DNA from: CAYMTV01 sp964393525
GTDB taxonomy: Bacteria > Patescibacteriota > Microgenomatia > Daviesbacterales > UBA10151
Direction of reading: 5' to 3'
DNA length: 64,000 bases
NCBI GenBank assembly: GCA_964393525.1
Contig: CAYMTV010000003.1
Coordinates: forward strand, 1-64,000
The notes beneath the pieces were generated by a model. The model saw nothing but the letters and a program-made list of their open reading frames with translations, ran no database searches and was not told the DNA's origin. Made by a program: the position numbers and the translations under genes. Shown one piece after another: positions 7,719 to 16,286 of the stretch (positions are counted from its first letter, which is position 1; each line of letters begins with the position of its first letter).

Positions 7719-9074
7719 ATGAAGCTTGATAATTTCAAGGACGCCCTAGACTATCTTTCAAAACAGGAAATGCCTCAAACAAGTTTAGATCTGCCCGGTC
7801 CTCTCTGGCTTGCGCGGGCACAACATCTGCTTTCCCAAATGGGTAATCCTCAAAATAATCTAAAGGTAATCCACATTGCCGGAACTTCAGGTAAGGGATC
7901 AACCGCTTACTTGATAAGTCAGCTTCTAACTTCTTTAGGGTTTAAAACCGGCCTCACGATATCCCCGCACCTGGTCGATGTTCGAGAGAGGATTCAGATA
8001 AGCAATATATTGATTGATAAAAGGAAATTTGCAATTTACCTAAATGAAATTATCCCTTTTATTGAGAAAGCAAAAGATTTAAGCTTTGAAGCTCCCTCGT
8101 ATTTCGAAATATTAATCGCTTTATCATTTTATACTTTTTTGAAAGAGGATGTCGACTACGCGGTTGTAGAAACCGGCTTAGGCGGAACTTTTGATGCAAC
8201 CAATACCGTAAAAAGGGCAGATAAAATTGCGGTGATTACCAAAATTGGCCTGGATCATACAAGAACTTTAGGTGAAACAATTGAAAAGATTGCCACTCAA
8301 AAGGCAGGGATTATTCATCAAAAAAACTTAACTTTATCAATAAATCAAGAAAGATCTGTTGAAAAAATCATAGAAAAAAAAGCAAAAAAAATGGGATCAG
8401 ATTTAATTTTGATTGAAGAAAACAAAAACTTTAAAAATGTAAAAGTCACTCAAAATGGGACTTATTTTGATTTTGAATATGATGGATTAACATTAAAAAA
8501 CCTTAAGTTAAACCTACTTGGGATTTATCAAGCTGAGAATGCTTCTTTAGCCCTGGCTACAATACTCTCGCTTGCCAAAAGAGATGGCTTTGAAGTTGAG
8601 GAAGAAAAAATCAGAGATGCATTTTTAAAAGCCCATTTTATTGGCAGAATGGACGTAATCAAAATCAAAGATAAAACATTGATAATTGATGGAGCACACA
8701 ACACACAAAAAATGGTAGGGCTTACAGAAAGCTTAAAACAGATTTTTCCCAACAGAAAGTTTAATTTTTTAATCGCTTTTAAAGAAGAAAAAGACTTTGC
8801 TGGAATGATGGAGAAAATTATCCCTCTTGCAGAAAAGATTTTTATTACATCCTTTGCAGTTTTTGCCCATCAGGACATGACTCATCTCTCAAAGGCACCT
8901 GAGGAGATAGCCAGAATTTGTGAAGATTTTAATTTTCGAAATTATCAGATAGTTTATGATTTAAAAGAGGCATTTAAAAAAGCAATGGGGGAGACAAAAG
9001 AAAAATTGGTTGTTACCGGCTCCTTATATTTTATTGGCGAAATCTACCCTTTAATAGATGACAGAATACTTTAA
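7719..9074 (+). CDS. folC: Folylpolyglutamate synthase / dihydrofolate synthase
   Basis: This Mur-ligase-type enzyme adds glutamate to folates in an ATP-dependent reaction. The P-loop GTSGKGST is at residues 55-62, the LDHTRTLGETIEKIA...KAGII signature follows, and the C-terminal Mur domain starts near DGAHN. At 451 residues it is full length. The ATG at 7719 gives the family-typical N terminus; a farther ATG at 7677 would overlap the divergent gene. It converges with a DHFR-like gene, overlapping by 24 bases. No other folate-pathway gene is present in the window. Confidence 0.93.
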   Translation: MKLDNFKDALDYLSKQEMPQTSLDLPGPLWLARAQHLLSQMGNPQNNLKVIHIAGTSGKGSTAYLISQLLTSLGFKTGLTISPHLVDVRERIQISNILIDKRKFAIYLNEIIPFIEKAKDLSFEAPSYFEILIALSFYTFLKEDVDYAVVETGLGGTFDATNTVKRADKIAVITKIGLDHTRTLGETIEKIATQKAGIIHQKNLTLSINQERSVEKIIEKKAKKMGSDLILIEENKNFKNVKVTQNGTYFDFEYDGLTLKNLKLNLLGIYQAENASLALATILSLAKRDGFEVEEEKIRDAFLKAHFIGRMDVIKIKDKTLIIDGAHNTQKMVGLTESLKQIFPNRKFNFLIAFKEEKDFAGMMEKIIPLAEKIFITSFAVFAHQDMTHLSKAPEEIARICEDFNFRNYQIVYDLKEAFKKAMGETKEKLVVTGSLYFIGEIYPLIDDRIL

Positions 9075-9581
9075 AAGTAGGGTTCCTTGGGAATTCAGTC
9101 TTTTAATACCAAGTAATTTAAGGTTAATATTAAAGCTTGTTTGATCAACCAAAGTTTTCCCCAGCCCAAAAATCTTAGGTTCTAAAGTGAGCCAGATTTC
9201 ACTGATTAACTTTTCTTTTAAAAATAAGCTATTTAATTTTGCTCCACTAACCAGCAATGCTTCAGACAAGCCTTGGGTTTGGAGTTTGGATAAAACTTTC
9301 TTGGGTGACTGGTTGACAAACTCCAGCTTATCCTTTTTCTGATATTTTAAAAAATTATTTGGATTCCTGGTAAAAACCAACTTAAGTTTTCCTGGAGTTG
9401 CCCTAATATTTTTTTTGGCTGCCAGATAAGTATTCTTCCCCATGATGATTACTTTGTGTTTTTTTATCAGTGAGAAAAAAAACTGCTGATCTTCTTTTGA
9501 AGCCCAGTGTTGAGGAGACTTACCCCTAGGATTGGTAATTTTACCATCCAAAGATGCAACTACTGCCAAAATTACTTTCAT
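9051..9581 (-). CDS. RibD C-terminal-type reductase (dihydrofolate-reductase-like)
   Basis: A 176-residue protein of the RibD_C / DHFR-like fold. It starts with MKVILAVVASLDGKI, has KVIIMGKNTY near residue 45 and a LLVSGAKLN segment near 110, which match the NADPH-binding pattern of this family. Whether it reduces folate, a pteridine or a pyrimidine is not clear; its position next to folC suggests folate metabolism (inference). Its ATG overlaps the stop of the upstream transporter gene by 4 bases (ATGA). Confidence 0.82.
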   Translation of the reverse strand: MKVILAVVASLDGKITNPRGKSPQHWASKEDQQFFFSLIKKHKVIIMGKNTYLAAKKNIRATPGKLKLVFTRNPNNFLKYQKKDKLEFVNQSPKKVLSKLQTQGLSEALLVSGAKLNSLFLKEKLISEIWLTLEPKIFGLGKTLVDQTSFNINLKLLGIKRLNSQGTLLLKYSVIY

Positions 9582-10252
9582 TGCGCCTTATTCATAGAAG
9601 AGCTTCGCTCATCTTTTTTGAGCCAGTTTACCCCCAAATAGACAAATGGAGTTTCAATAACCGACATAAAAGATTTTAATAACCAATAAGGCAAAATTAT
9701 ACTCCAGAGAAAGGCAGCATTATCCAAAAATGGTTTATCCAAAGAATAAAACGCCAGGCTTATAAAAATAGTGGTATCAAAAAACTGGGAGATGAAATTG
9801 GAAGCATTGTTTCGAAGCCAAAGTTTGCTTTTACCCAAGGCTTGTCTGATTTTTGAGAAGATATATATATCCAAAAAATCGGACAGGGCAAAAGCAGTCA
9901 AGGAAGCCAGAGCAATTCTGGCAGAATAAGTAAATACTGTGTCATATGCCTTTTCCATCCCCAGAAATCTTTTTGAAGGTGGTAAGTAAGTTGCCAAAAT
10001 TGCAAAAAGAAAAATTAACCCAATAACCAAAAGACCCGACCAGACTACACTTCTGGCTCTTTCTTTGCCATAGACCTCGGTAATAATATCGTTTATAGAA
10101 AAAATTAAGGGCACAACAAAAATGGCAACCGATGCATTAAGCGGGAATGGGGAGGTAAGAATCGGGAAGGTTTTGGAACCCATCAGTTCGGCAACTGCAA
10201 TACAAAAGATGTAAATTGAAATTAAAAGGTCAAGTTTCTGGATCTTGAACAT
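9578..10252 (-). CDS. Queuosine precursor transporter (YhhQ/VUT family)
   Basis: A 224-residue integral membrane protein with about six helices. The conserved stretch VVPLIFSINDIITEVYGKERARSVVWSG and the later ALSDFLDIYIF segment identify the YhhQ / vitamin-uptake-transporter-like family. In E. coli YhhQ imports 7-cyano-7-deazaguanine or related queuosine precursors. A tgt gene at 52320 in the same window supports a salvage role. It forms a two-gene unit with the reductase downstream. Confidence 0.87.
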   Translation of the reverse strand: MFKIQKLDLLISIYIFCIAVAELMGSKTFPILTSPFPLNASVAIFVVPLIFSINDIITEVYGKERARSVVWSGLLVIGLIFLFAILATYLPPSKRFLGMEKAYDTVFTYSARIALASLTAFALSDFLDIYIFSKIRQALGKSKLWLRNNASNFISQFFDTTIFISLAFYSLDKPFLDNAAFLWSIILPYWLLKSFMSVIETPFVYLGVNWLKKDERSSSMNKAQ

Positions 10253-10291
10253 TAAAGATTGGCAGAACTTAGAAAGTATACACTTAAAAAA

Positions 10292-11701
10292 TTATTTAGG
10301 CAATATTAAACCAATATCGCCGGATTTAAAATCAAGATCATCCTTAACAAGTTTTGCGGGAACTACAATAGTATAAATTGGCGGCTTGGCTTCTTTAGTT
10401 TGCGGGAGTCTTTTATAGTATTTAAACAAATAATCATAGCCATTTTTCCAGCCTAGCTCGGTAATGAAAGACACAAAAAACTCCTGGTTTTCTCCTTGAG
10501 TTTCAAGAATTTTTTGAACAATTTGGTCTTTGTGATAAAGAGTAATCTTTTTTGGATTATTCCAACTTTGGTTAAGGTAGTAAAAGTTGACAGATAAGAT
10601 GATAAATATTACTAAAATGAAGATCGGCAATAATCTTTTCTTAAGAAGTAGGCTGATTGTTGCCGCAAGATAAATAATAGTCAAAACATAAAGACCTAAA
10701 AAGTAATACTCGGGTACTCGCAGAGGGAATCTCAGAAATACAAGCAGAAAAGTTACAAAACTTACAGGGAGCATGATTTTGTGAAATGAGTCTTTCCAAA
10801 AACCAGTACCCCTTACTGCCAAAATTACTACAATAATTAATATTGTTGTCAAAACAGATTCTAGCGGTATCAGGGTTGAGGTTAGGTAATGGTATGGTTC
10901 AGTAAAAACTACTCTTAAATAATGAAAAAAAGTCTCTATCGTAACTATATTTGTCCCGCTAGCAGGTTTAAAAACAAGGAGGTTTTTCATATCAAAAAAA
11001 TTTCGCAAATATTCAAACATCAGTAAAGGTAAAATTGGGATGATAAAAGCGACAAAGCTTAAGAGAATATATTTTGGCTTAAATAATTTTTTTTGGATAA
11101 AAAAACCCAATCTTAAAAAAATCAATGCTATAAAAACTAAAAAGAAAGGTAAAAGTATGGGATGGAAACTTGTATAAAACCCAAAGAGCAGTCCCAAGCT
11201 GGGCAAAAAGTAGAGTCTGCCCTGCCAGATTTTATAAAAATGAAGCCAAGTTAAGACAACTATTACATCTGATGAATAAGCCGGGGTGACTGCCCAATCG
11301 CTCGCTATAAAAGAGAAAAGCACTGCCCGGAAAAAAGCAGCTACTAAGCCGGCGCGGACTCCAAATATTTCTTTGACAGTAAAAAAGTAAACTCCAATAG
11401 TAATAAGTCCTAAAAAAACCGAACCAATGGCTCCGCCAATCGGATGAAGGTTTGTTAGGATGTAAAATGGGGTAAGATAGTAAAAATAAAGGGGACCTAA
11501 AAATAGGCCTTCAAAAGAAAGTCCTTGACCAATTAACTGGATTGGGTAATCATTGATTACCCTGTAGGCAAAATTGGCTGCATACTCCTGGTCAAAGTCA
11601 AACGGAGTCATCTCGGAGAGTCTGTAAAATCTTAAAGCTGCACCTAATATAAAAATTATCAGAAGGAAAAATAAGGTAGGGTTTTTAAAAATTTTCCCCA
11701 T
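10292..11701 (-). CDS. GT39-like polytopic membrane glycosyltransferase
   Basis: About 469 residues from the ATG at 11701, with 10 or more hydrophobic helices. ALRFYRLSEMTPFDFDQEYAA near residue 25-45 is the acidic first-loop motif of the PMT/ArnT-like (GT-C) superfamily, which uses lipid-linked sugars on the outer face of the membrane. A farther ATG at 11752 would read a poly-A/lysine tract and run into the CIRCE operator, so 11701 is preferred. The acceptor is unknown. Confidence 0.75.
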   Translation of the reverse strand: MGKIFKNPTLFFLLIIFILGAALRFYRLSEMTPFDFDQEYAANFAYRVINDYPIQLIGQGLSFEGLFLGPLYFYYLTPFYILTNLHPIGGAIGSVFLGLITIGVYFFTVKEIFGVRAGLVAAFFRAVLFSFIASDWAVTPAYSSDVIVVLTWLHFYKIWQGRLYFLPSLGLLFGFYTSFHPILLPFFLVFIALIFLRLGFFIQKKLFKPKYILLSFVAFIIPILPLLMFEYLRNFFDMKNLLVFKPASGTNIVTIETFFHYLRVVFTEPYHYLTSTLIPLESVLTTILIIVVILAVRGTGFWKDSFHKIMLPVSFVTFLLVFLRFPLRVPEYYFLGLYVLTIIYLAATISLLLKKRLLPIFILVIFIILSVNFYYLNQSWNNPKKITLYHKDQIVQKILETQGENQEFFVSFITELGWKNGYDYLFKYYKRLPQTKEAKPPIYTIVVPAKLVKDDLDFKSGDIGLILPK

Positions 11702-11735
11702 GTCCTTTTTTTTTTTTTTTAAGGACAAAAAGGAG

Positions 11736-11764
11736 TTGACAAACGTTAGCACTCATGGTATGTT
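11736..11764 (+). promoter_or_regulatory. Promoter of the hrcA-grpE-dnaK operon
   Basis: A perfect -35 TTGACA at 11736-11741, a 17-base spacer and TATGTT at 11759-11764. The -10 box lies inside the CIRCE operator, so HrcA binding would block it. Confidence 0.65.
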
Positions 11765-11772
11765 ACTGCTAA
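11746..11772. promoter_or_regulatory. CIRCE operator (HrcA binding site)
   Basis: TTAGCACTC at 11746-11754, nine bases, then TACTGCTAA at 11764-11772. The left arm matches the CIRCE consensus exactly; the right arm matches 7 of 9 positions of GAGTGCTAA. It is placed between the -35 and the start of hrcA, as expected for autoregulation. Confidence 0.82.
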
Positions 11773-11791
11773 TGGTTCGACAAGCTCACCA
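11773..11791. repeat. GA-flanked palindromic element in the hrcA leader
   Basis: TGGTTCGACAAGCTCACCA. Read on the minus strand it is TGGT-GA-GCTTGTC-GA-ACCA. The arms differ from the more common TCCT/AGGA but stay complementary. It starts right after the CIRCE right arm and forms part of the untranslated leader. Confidence 0.65.
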
Positions 11792-11811
11792 CAAGTAGCC
11801 TGTTTTAGATT

Positions 11812-12543
11812 ATGTCAGATCTTACGGAAAGACAAAAAGATTTACTAAAAGCAATCATTGAGCTTTTTGTAAAAAGCGGCGAGCCTGTAGGCTCAGAGGT
11901 TATTGAAAAAAACTATAACTTAGGAGTCTCCCCTGCAACTATTAGAAATGAGATGGTCAAGCTCACTGAGATGGGCTATTTAAAACAGCCCCATACCTCC
12001 GCAGGAAGAATTCCTACTTCAATGGGGTACAGGCTCTATATTGGTGAGCTGATGCGGGAAAAAGAGATGCCCATTGCAGCAGAAGTTTCTATAAAAGAGC
12101 ACCTTTGGCAGCAAAGATATAAGGAAAACTTTCTTCTGCGGGAAGCGGTTAAAAACTTGGCCCAGAGACTGCAAATTCTGGCGTTGGCGATAAATGATGA
12201 TGGGGAGATCTTTTACTCCGGGGCTGCCAATATTTTAGATTGGCCGGAGTTTGAGGATATTGATGTCACCCGGTTTGTTTTAAATTTATTTGATGAGTTT
12301 CCAACCCTGCAGCAGATTATAGGAAGAGCCGTAGGGGCAGATCCGATGCATATTCTTTTTGGGGATGAACTTGGGATAGAACCACTTCAGCCTATCAGTT
12401 TTGTTTTTTGCAGGTATCATGGAAGAGCGGATAAAGAGGGTATTGTTGGGGTCATCGGCCCTGCTAGGCTCAATTTTCCGGTTGTACTGCCTTATGTCAG
12501 ATACACCAGTAATTTAATAGAACAAGCATTGAGGTCGTATTAA
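11812..12543 (+). CDS. hrcA: Heat-inducible transcription repressor HrcA (short form)
   Basis: The winged helix-turn-helix domain is clear (LTERQKDLLKAIIELFV, then SPATIRNEMVKLTEMGYL and HTSAGRIPT, residues 5-70). The C-terminal GVIGPARLNFPVVLPYVRY motif is conserved near the end. At 243 residues it is about 100 shorter than typical HrcA, with most of the central inserted dimerisation domain missing. It represses the chaperone operon by binding CIRCE, which is found directly upstream. The stop lies two bases before the grpE start. Confidence 0.93.
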   Translation: MSDLTERQKDLLKAIIELFVKSGEPVGSEVIEKNYNLGVSPATIRNEMVKLTEMGYLKQPHTSAGRIPTSMGYRLYIGELMREKEMPIAAEVSIKEHLWQQRYKENFLLREAVKNLAQRLQILALAINDDGEIFYSGAANILDWPEFEDIDVTRFVLNLFDEFPTLQQIIGRAVGADPMHILFGDELGIEPLQPISFVFCRYHGRADKEGIVGVIGPARLNFPVVLPYVRYTSNLIEQALRSY

Positions 12544-12545
12544 GT

Positions 12546-13070
12546 ATGGGAAAAAAGCAAGATGACAAACAAACAGAAGAACAAAAAAGTTCTGTAGNNN
12601 NNNNNNNGGATTTTGATAATTTGCAAAACCAGTTAAAAAGGGCGGTTGCAGATTATCAAAACTTAGAAAAAAGGATAGAGGAGGGAAGGCATGAGTTTAG
12701 AAATTGGGCAAACACTGAGCTTTTGAAAAAGCTTTTAGGGGTTTTGGATAGTTTAGAGAAAGTAGTGGATTTGGGCAGGCCTGTCCTGAGCGAGCGCAGC
12801 GAGTCGAAGGATTGGTTTAAAGGGGTTGAACTTTCAGTCAAACAGCTTCAGCAGGTATTGCGGGATGAAGGATTGGATGAGATTAGGGCAGATCCTTCGA
12901 CAAGCTCAGGACAAGGCGTCCAGTTTAACCCAGCCCTTCATGAAGCGGTTGATATAAGACAAGGGGAAGAAGGAAAGATTTTAGAAGTTTTGGAAAAAGG
13001 GTATAATTTGAATGGGAAAGTGTTAAGACCAGCCAGAGTTGTCGTCGGACGACAACAGAATAAAGAATAA
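12546..13070 (+). CDS. grpE: Nucleotide exchange factor GrpE (contains assembly gap)
   Basis: GrpE releases ADP from DnaK. The long helix (DFDNLQNQLKRAVADYQNLEKRIEE) and the C-terminal beta domain ending in PARVVVG are recognisable. Ten unknown bases (12598-12607) lie near the N terminus; the frame is intact on both sides as given. Two palindromic elements are read through in frame: one adds VLSERSESKDW after the helix, the other adds DPSTSSGQG before the beta domain, where other GrpE proteins have short loops. Confidence 0.92.
   Translation: MGKKQDDKQTEEQKSSVXXXXDFDNLQNQLKRAVADYQNLEKRIEEGRHEFRNWANTELLKKLLGVLDSLEKVVDLGRPVLSERSESKDWFKGVELSVKQLQQVLRDEGLDEIRADPSTSSGQGVQFNPALHEAVDIRQGEEGKILEVLEKGYNLNGKVLRPARVVVGRQQNKE
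12598..12607. other. Assembly gap (10 N) in grpE
   Basis: Ten undetermined bases within the low-complexity N-terminal coding region. The length is probably a placeholder. Confidence 0.95.
12784..12811. repeat. GA-flanked palindromic element, long form, in grpE
   Basis: This 28-base element begins TCCTGAGCGAGCGC and ends GAGTCGAAGGA. It is read in frame as LSERSESK. Its reverse complement matches the element at 54365-54392 at 27 of 28 positions. Confidence 0.8.
12893..12911. repeat. GA-flanked palindromic element, short form, in grpE
   Basis: TCCTTCGACAAGCTCAGGA; on the minus strand TCCT-GA-GCTTGTC-GA-AGGA. Read in frame as PSTSSG within GrpE. Confidence 0.8.
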
Positions 13071-13101
13071 TGAAGTATGAATAAAGGAGAAAAAAAATAA
13101 T

Positions 13102-15060
13102 ATGTCTAAAATAATTGGTATAGATCTTGGTACAACTAATAGTGCAGTAGCAGTCATGGAGGGTGGAAAGCCTAAAGTTATCCATTCTGCTGAAGGGGAA
13201 AATACTATTCCCTCGGTGGTAAACCCTGCTAAAAATATTGTCGGAAGGATTTCCAAGCGCCAGGCTGTTGTAAATCCCAAAGAAACTATTTTTTCGGTCA
13301 AGCGCTTAATGGGTCGCAAATTTAATGATCCGGAAGTACAAAGGGATATTAAATGGCTTCCTTATAACATTAAAGAAGGTAAAAATGGTATGGCTGTCGT
13401 TGAGGTAGAGGGTAAGGAGTATACCCCTCAGGAAATTTCGGCCATGGTTTTACAAAAAATTAAGGCGGACGCTGAAAGCTACTTGGGCGAGAAAATAACA
13501 GATGCTGTAATTACAGTTCCGGCTTATTTTGATGATGCCCAAAGGCAAGCCACCAAGCAAGCCGGAGAAATTGCTGGACTTACTGTTAAAAGAATTATTA
13601 ATGAACCAACTGCTGCAGCTTTGGCTTATGGGCTGGATAAACAAAACGCTCACACAATTGCAGTTTATGATTTAGGGGGAGGCACATTTGATATCTCAAT
13701 TTTGGAATTAGGCGAGGGTGTTTTCGAGGTAAAAAGCACCAATGGTGATACTCACTTAGGTGGAGATGATTTTGATCAGCTAATTTTAGACTTCATTGCA
13801 GGAGACTTTTTGAAAAATGAAGGTGTTGATTTGAAAAAAGACAGACAGGCCTTGCAAAGACTCCGGGATGCTGCAGAAAAAGCCAAGATTGAACTTTCTT
13901 CTTCCCAGGAAACAGAAATATCCATACCATTTATTACAGCTGATGCTTCAGGTCCAAAACATTTGGAGATGAAATTATCCCGGGCCAAGCTTGAGTCTTT
14001 AGTCCAAGGGCTTATTGATAAAACTTTTGATGCTGTAAGGGCAGCTCTTAAAGATTCAAAGCATGATGCCAAAGATATTAATGAGGTGGTGTTGGTTGGA
14101 GGAATGACCCGCATGCCGGCTGTTCAAAAAGCTGTAGAAGAATTTTTTGGCAAAGAACCACACAAAGGCATTAATCCTGATGAGGTTGTGGCTGTTGGTG
14201 CTGCAATCCAGGGTGGAGTTTTAGGCGGAGAGGTCAAAGATGTATTACTTTTGGATGTAACTCCCTTAACTTTAGGTATTGAAACTNNNNNNNNNNNNNN
14301 NNNNNNNNNNNNNNNNNNNNNNNNNNNNNNNNNNNNNNNNNNNNNNNNCACCATTCCTACTGCTAAATCGGAGGTTTTTTCCACCGCTGCTGACAACCAG
14401 CCTTCGGTAGAGATCAATGTTTTACAAGGTGAGAGGCCAATGGCATCTGATAATAAGTCTTTGGGCAGATTTATTTTGGATGGAATTCCGCCTGCTCCAA
14501 GGGGCATGCCACAAATTGAAGTCACTTTTGACATAGATGCCAATGGAATACTGCATGTGACAGCCAAGGATAAGGCTACAGGAAAAGAGCAAAAAATTAC
14601 AATAACAGGTTCAACCGGATTGGATAAGGATGAGATAGAGCGGATGACCAAAGAAGCTGAGGCTAATGCCGAGGCAGATAAAAAGAAAAAAGAGGAAATT
14701 GAGGTTAGGAATAATGCAGATACCCTAATTTATACAACTGAACGTGCTCTAAAAGATGCTGAAGGTAAGATCTCGGATGATATTAAAAAGGAAGTTGAAG
14801 ATAAGCTTAAGGAACTAAAAGATATTAAGGATACAGGCTCTTTGGAGGATGTTAAAGCTAAAGCAGATTCTCTGGCTGAGTCTGCCCAAAAAATAGGGGA
14901 AGCCATGTACAAACAACAGGAAGCAGCCAAGGAGGGGGGAACTGCTGAAGAGGCAAAAACAGAAGAAACAACAGGAGAAGAAAAAAAAGAAGAAGAAAAG
15001 AAGGAAGCGGTGGAAGGTGAGGTAGTTGATGAGGGTGGAGAAGAGAAGAAAGAGGAGTAG
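13102..15060 (+). CDS. dnaK: Chaperone protein DnaK (contains assembly gap)
   Basis: This Hsp70 ATPase folds and protects client proteins with GrpE and DnaJ. The nucleotide-binding domain starts GIDLGTTNS and includes DLGGGTFDIS and VGGMTRMPAVQ. The substrate-binding domain follows, and the tail is rich in Glu and Lys. Sixty-two unknown bases (14287-14348) fall right after LTLGIET. The usual protein has about 13 residues between ET and TIPT, whereas the gap as written implies 21, so its length is probably wrong by a multiple of three or an insertion is present. An AGGAG Shine-Dalgarno sequence precedes the ATG. Confidence 0.97.
   Translation: MSKIIGIDLGTTNSAVAVMEGGKPKVIHSAEGENTIPSVVNPAKNIVGRISKRQAVVNPKETIFSVKRLMGRKFNDPEVQRDIKWLPYNIKEGKNGMAVVEVEGKEYTPQEISAMVLQKIKADAESYLGEKITDAVITVPAYFDDAQRQATKQAGEIAGLTVKRIINEPTAAALAYGLDKQNAHTIAVYDLGGGTFDISILELGEGVFEVKSTNGDTHLGGDDFDQLILDFIAGDFLKNEGVDLKKDRQALQRLRDAAEKAKIELSSSQETEISIPFITADASGPKHLEMKLSRAKLESLVQGLIDKTFDAVRAALKDSKHDAKDINEVVLVGGMTRMPAVQKAVEEFFGKEPHKGINPDEVVAVGAAIQGGVLGGEVKDVLLLDVTPLTLGIETXXXXXXXXXXXXXXXXXXXXXTIPTAKSEVFSTAADNQPSVEINVLQGERPMASDNKSLGRFILDGIPPAPRGMPQIEVTFDIDANGILHVTAKDKATGKEQKITITGSTGLDKDEIERMTKEAEANAEADKKKKEEIEVRNNADTLIYTTERALKDAEGKISDDIKKEVEDKLKELKDIKDTGSLEDVKAKADSLAESAQKIGEAMYKQQEAAKEGGTAEEAKTEETTGEEKKEEEKKEAVEGEVVDEGGEEKKEE
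14287..14348. other. Assembly gap (62 N) in dnaK
   Basis: Undetermined bases at the start of the substrate-binding domain. Family length suggests about 38 missing bases unless an extra element is present. Confidence 0.95.
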
Positions 15061-15064
15061 ATTC

Positions 15065-15253
15065 ATGGAAAGATTTGTACAAGGAGTGCTATTTCCGGAA
15101 TTGGATCCAGCTAAAACTCCTAAACGCACAGGTCAAGAACAAAAGATTTCCACAACTCCGTCCACAATTGTGATTAGATTTGCTGCGCCAGATGAAATTG
15201 AACGCCCAATGGAAGCAGTGCATGGTCCAAGAGGGCTGATTAGAGGAGGGTAA
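15065..15253 (+). CDS. Possible small protein between dnaK and dnaJ, 62 aa
   Basis: The ATG at 15065 is four bases after the dnaK stop and has an AGGAG at 15053-15057 inside the dnaK end. The product is short, charged and contains several prolines; no family is recognised. It is followed by an intrinsic terminator, so it would be the last gene of the hrcA operon. Its reality rests on position and Shine-Dalgarno sequence only. Confidence 0.4.
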   Translation: MERFVQGVLFPELDPAKTPKRTGQEQKISTTPSTIVIRFAAPDEIERPMEAVHGPRGLIRGG

Positions 15254-15284
15254 TTAAGCAAGGTTAATCGGAATAAAATTTTCG

Positions 15285-15305
15285 CCTCGGGCAACCGAGG
15301 TTTTT
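15285..15305 (+). terminator. Intrinsic terminator after dnaK region
   Basis: Stem CCTCGG, tetraloop GCAA, stem CCGAGG, then TTTTT. It ends the hrcA-grpE-dnaK unit and separates it from dnaJ. Confidence 0.8.
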
Positions 15306-15332
15306 AAGTTTCAATGAGGTAAAATATACACT

Positions 15333-16283
15333 ATGGTAAAGAAGGATTACTACGAAATACTTGGAGTTTCTAAGTCTGCAACCGATGCGGAGATTAAGTC
15401 TGCTTATAGGAAGCTCGCCCGCCAGCATCATCCGGATGTGGATAAATCCGCCGGTGCTGAAGCCAGGTTTAAAGAAATCTCGGAGGCATATCAGGTTTTA
15501 TCCGATCAAAACAAGAGAAAAACTTATGATCAGTTTGGTCATTCCGCCTTCGCCCCCGGGGGGGGCTATGGCGGACAAGGCAGCTCCCCTTTTGGCGAAG
15601 GATTTAATCCCTTCGGAGGCGCTCAGGGCGGGCCATTTGGTCAGGGCGGCTTTTCTTATTCCTGGTCTACCTCAGGCGGCCAGGGCGCAGAAGGATTTGC
15701 AGATCCGTTTGATCTTTTTGAACAGATTTTTGGCATGGGCGGTCTTGGGGCGGATTTTGCCAGGGGATTCAGAAGACGCCAGGCATATCAAATGGAATTA
15801 ACTTTTGATGAAGCAGTACACGGGGTGACCAAAGAAGTTGAGGTAGAAAGAGTTGAGGGAAATCATAATAAGCGTCATAGAGAAAGAATGAAGATTAAAG
15901 TTCCTGCAGGGGTGGATGAAGGGACCAGGATGAGGTTTGGGGATGTGGATATTATCTTTAGGGTTAGACCTCACGCCGAATTTGCCAGGGAAGGATATGA
16001 TATTTTTTCGGAAAGCTCGCTTTCCATACCTAAAGCTGTTTTGGGAGATACGATTGATATCAAAACCGTTCATGGGATGGTCAAACTTAAAGTTCCGGCA
16101 GGCACTCAGCCCGGCTCTCTAATCAGGATTAAAGGTAAGGGAGTCCCAACTCTTAAGGGTGGCACAGGGGATCATTATGTCAGGGTAAAAGTTGAAGTTC
16201 CTAAAAATCTTTCAGGTGAAGAAAAGAAATTGTATGAGCAATTAGCAGCCCGTGTTGGTACCAAGAAAAAAACCTGGTTTTAA
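15333..16283 (+). CDS. dnaJ: DnaJ-like co-chaperone without zinc finger (CbpA type)
   Basis: The J domain (residues 1-70) has the HPD motif at 33-35, which stimulates DnaK ATPase. A Gly/Phe-rich region spans about 75-140, and two C-terminal beta domains follow. The CxxCxGxG zinc-finger repeats of class A DnaJ are absent; the region that would hold them reads through directly to KVPAGVDEGTRMRF. At 316 residues it is a class B protein. A TAAAAT box at 15320-15325 lies seven bases before the ATG, so it may have its own leaderless promoter after the upstream terminator. Confidence 0.92.
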   Translation: MVKKDYYEILGVSKSATDAEIKSAYRKLARQHHPDVDKSAGAEARFKEISEAYQVLSDQNKRKTYDQFGHSAFAPGGGYGGQGSSPFGEGFNPFGGAQGGPFGQGGFSYSWSTSGGQGAEGFADPFDLFEQIFGMGGLGADFARGFRRRQAYQMELTFDEAVHGVTKEVEVERVEGNHNKRHRERMKIKVPAGVDEGTRMRFGDVDIIFRVRPHAEFAREGYDIFSESSLSIPKAVLGDTIDIKTVHGMVKLKVPAGTQPGSLIRIKGKGVPTLKGGTGDHYVRVKVEVPKNLSGEEKKLYEQLAARVGTKKKTWF

Positions 16284-16286
16284 ATT

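Noticed and set aside
13776..15129. Long minus-strand open frames across dnaK
   Set aside because: They mirror the codon pattern of dnaK, have low-complexity products and no start signals, and are shadows.
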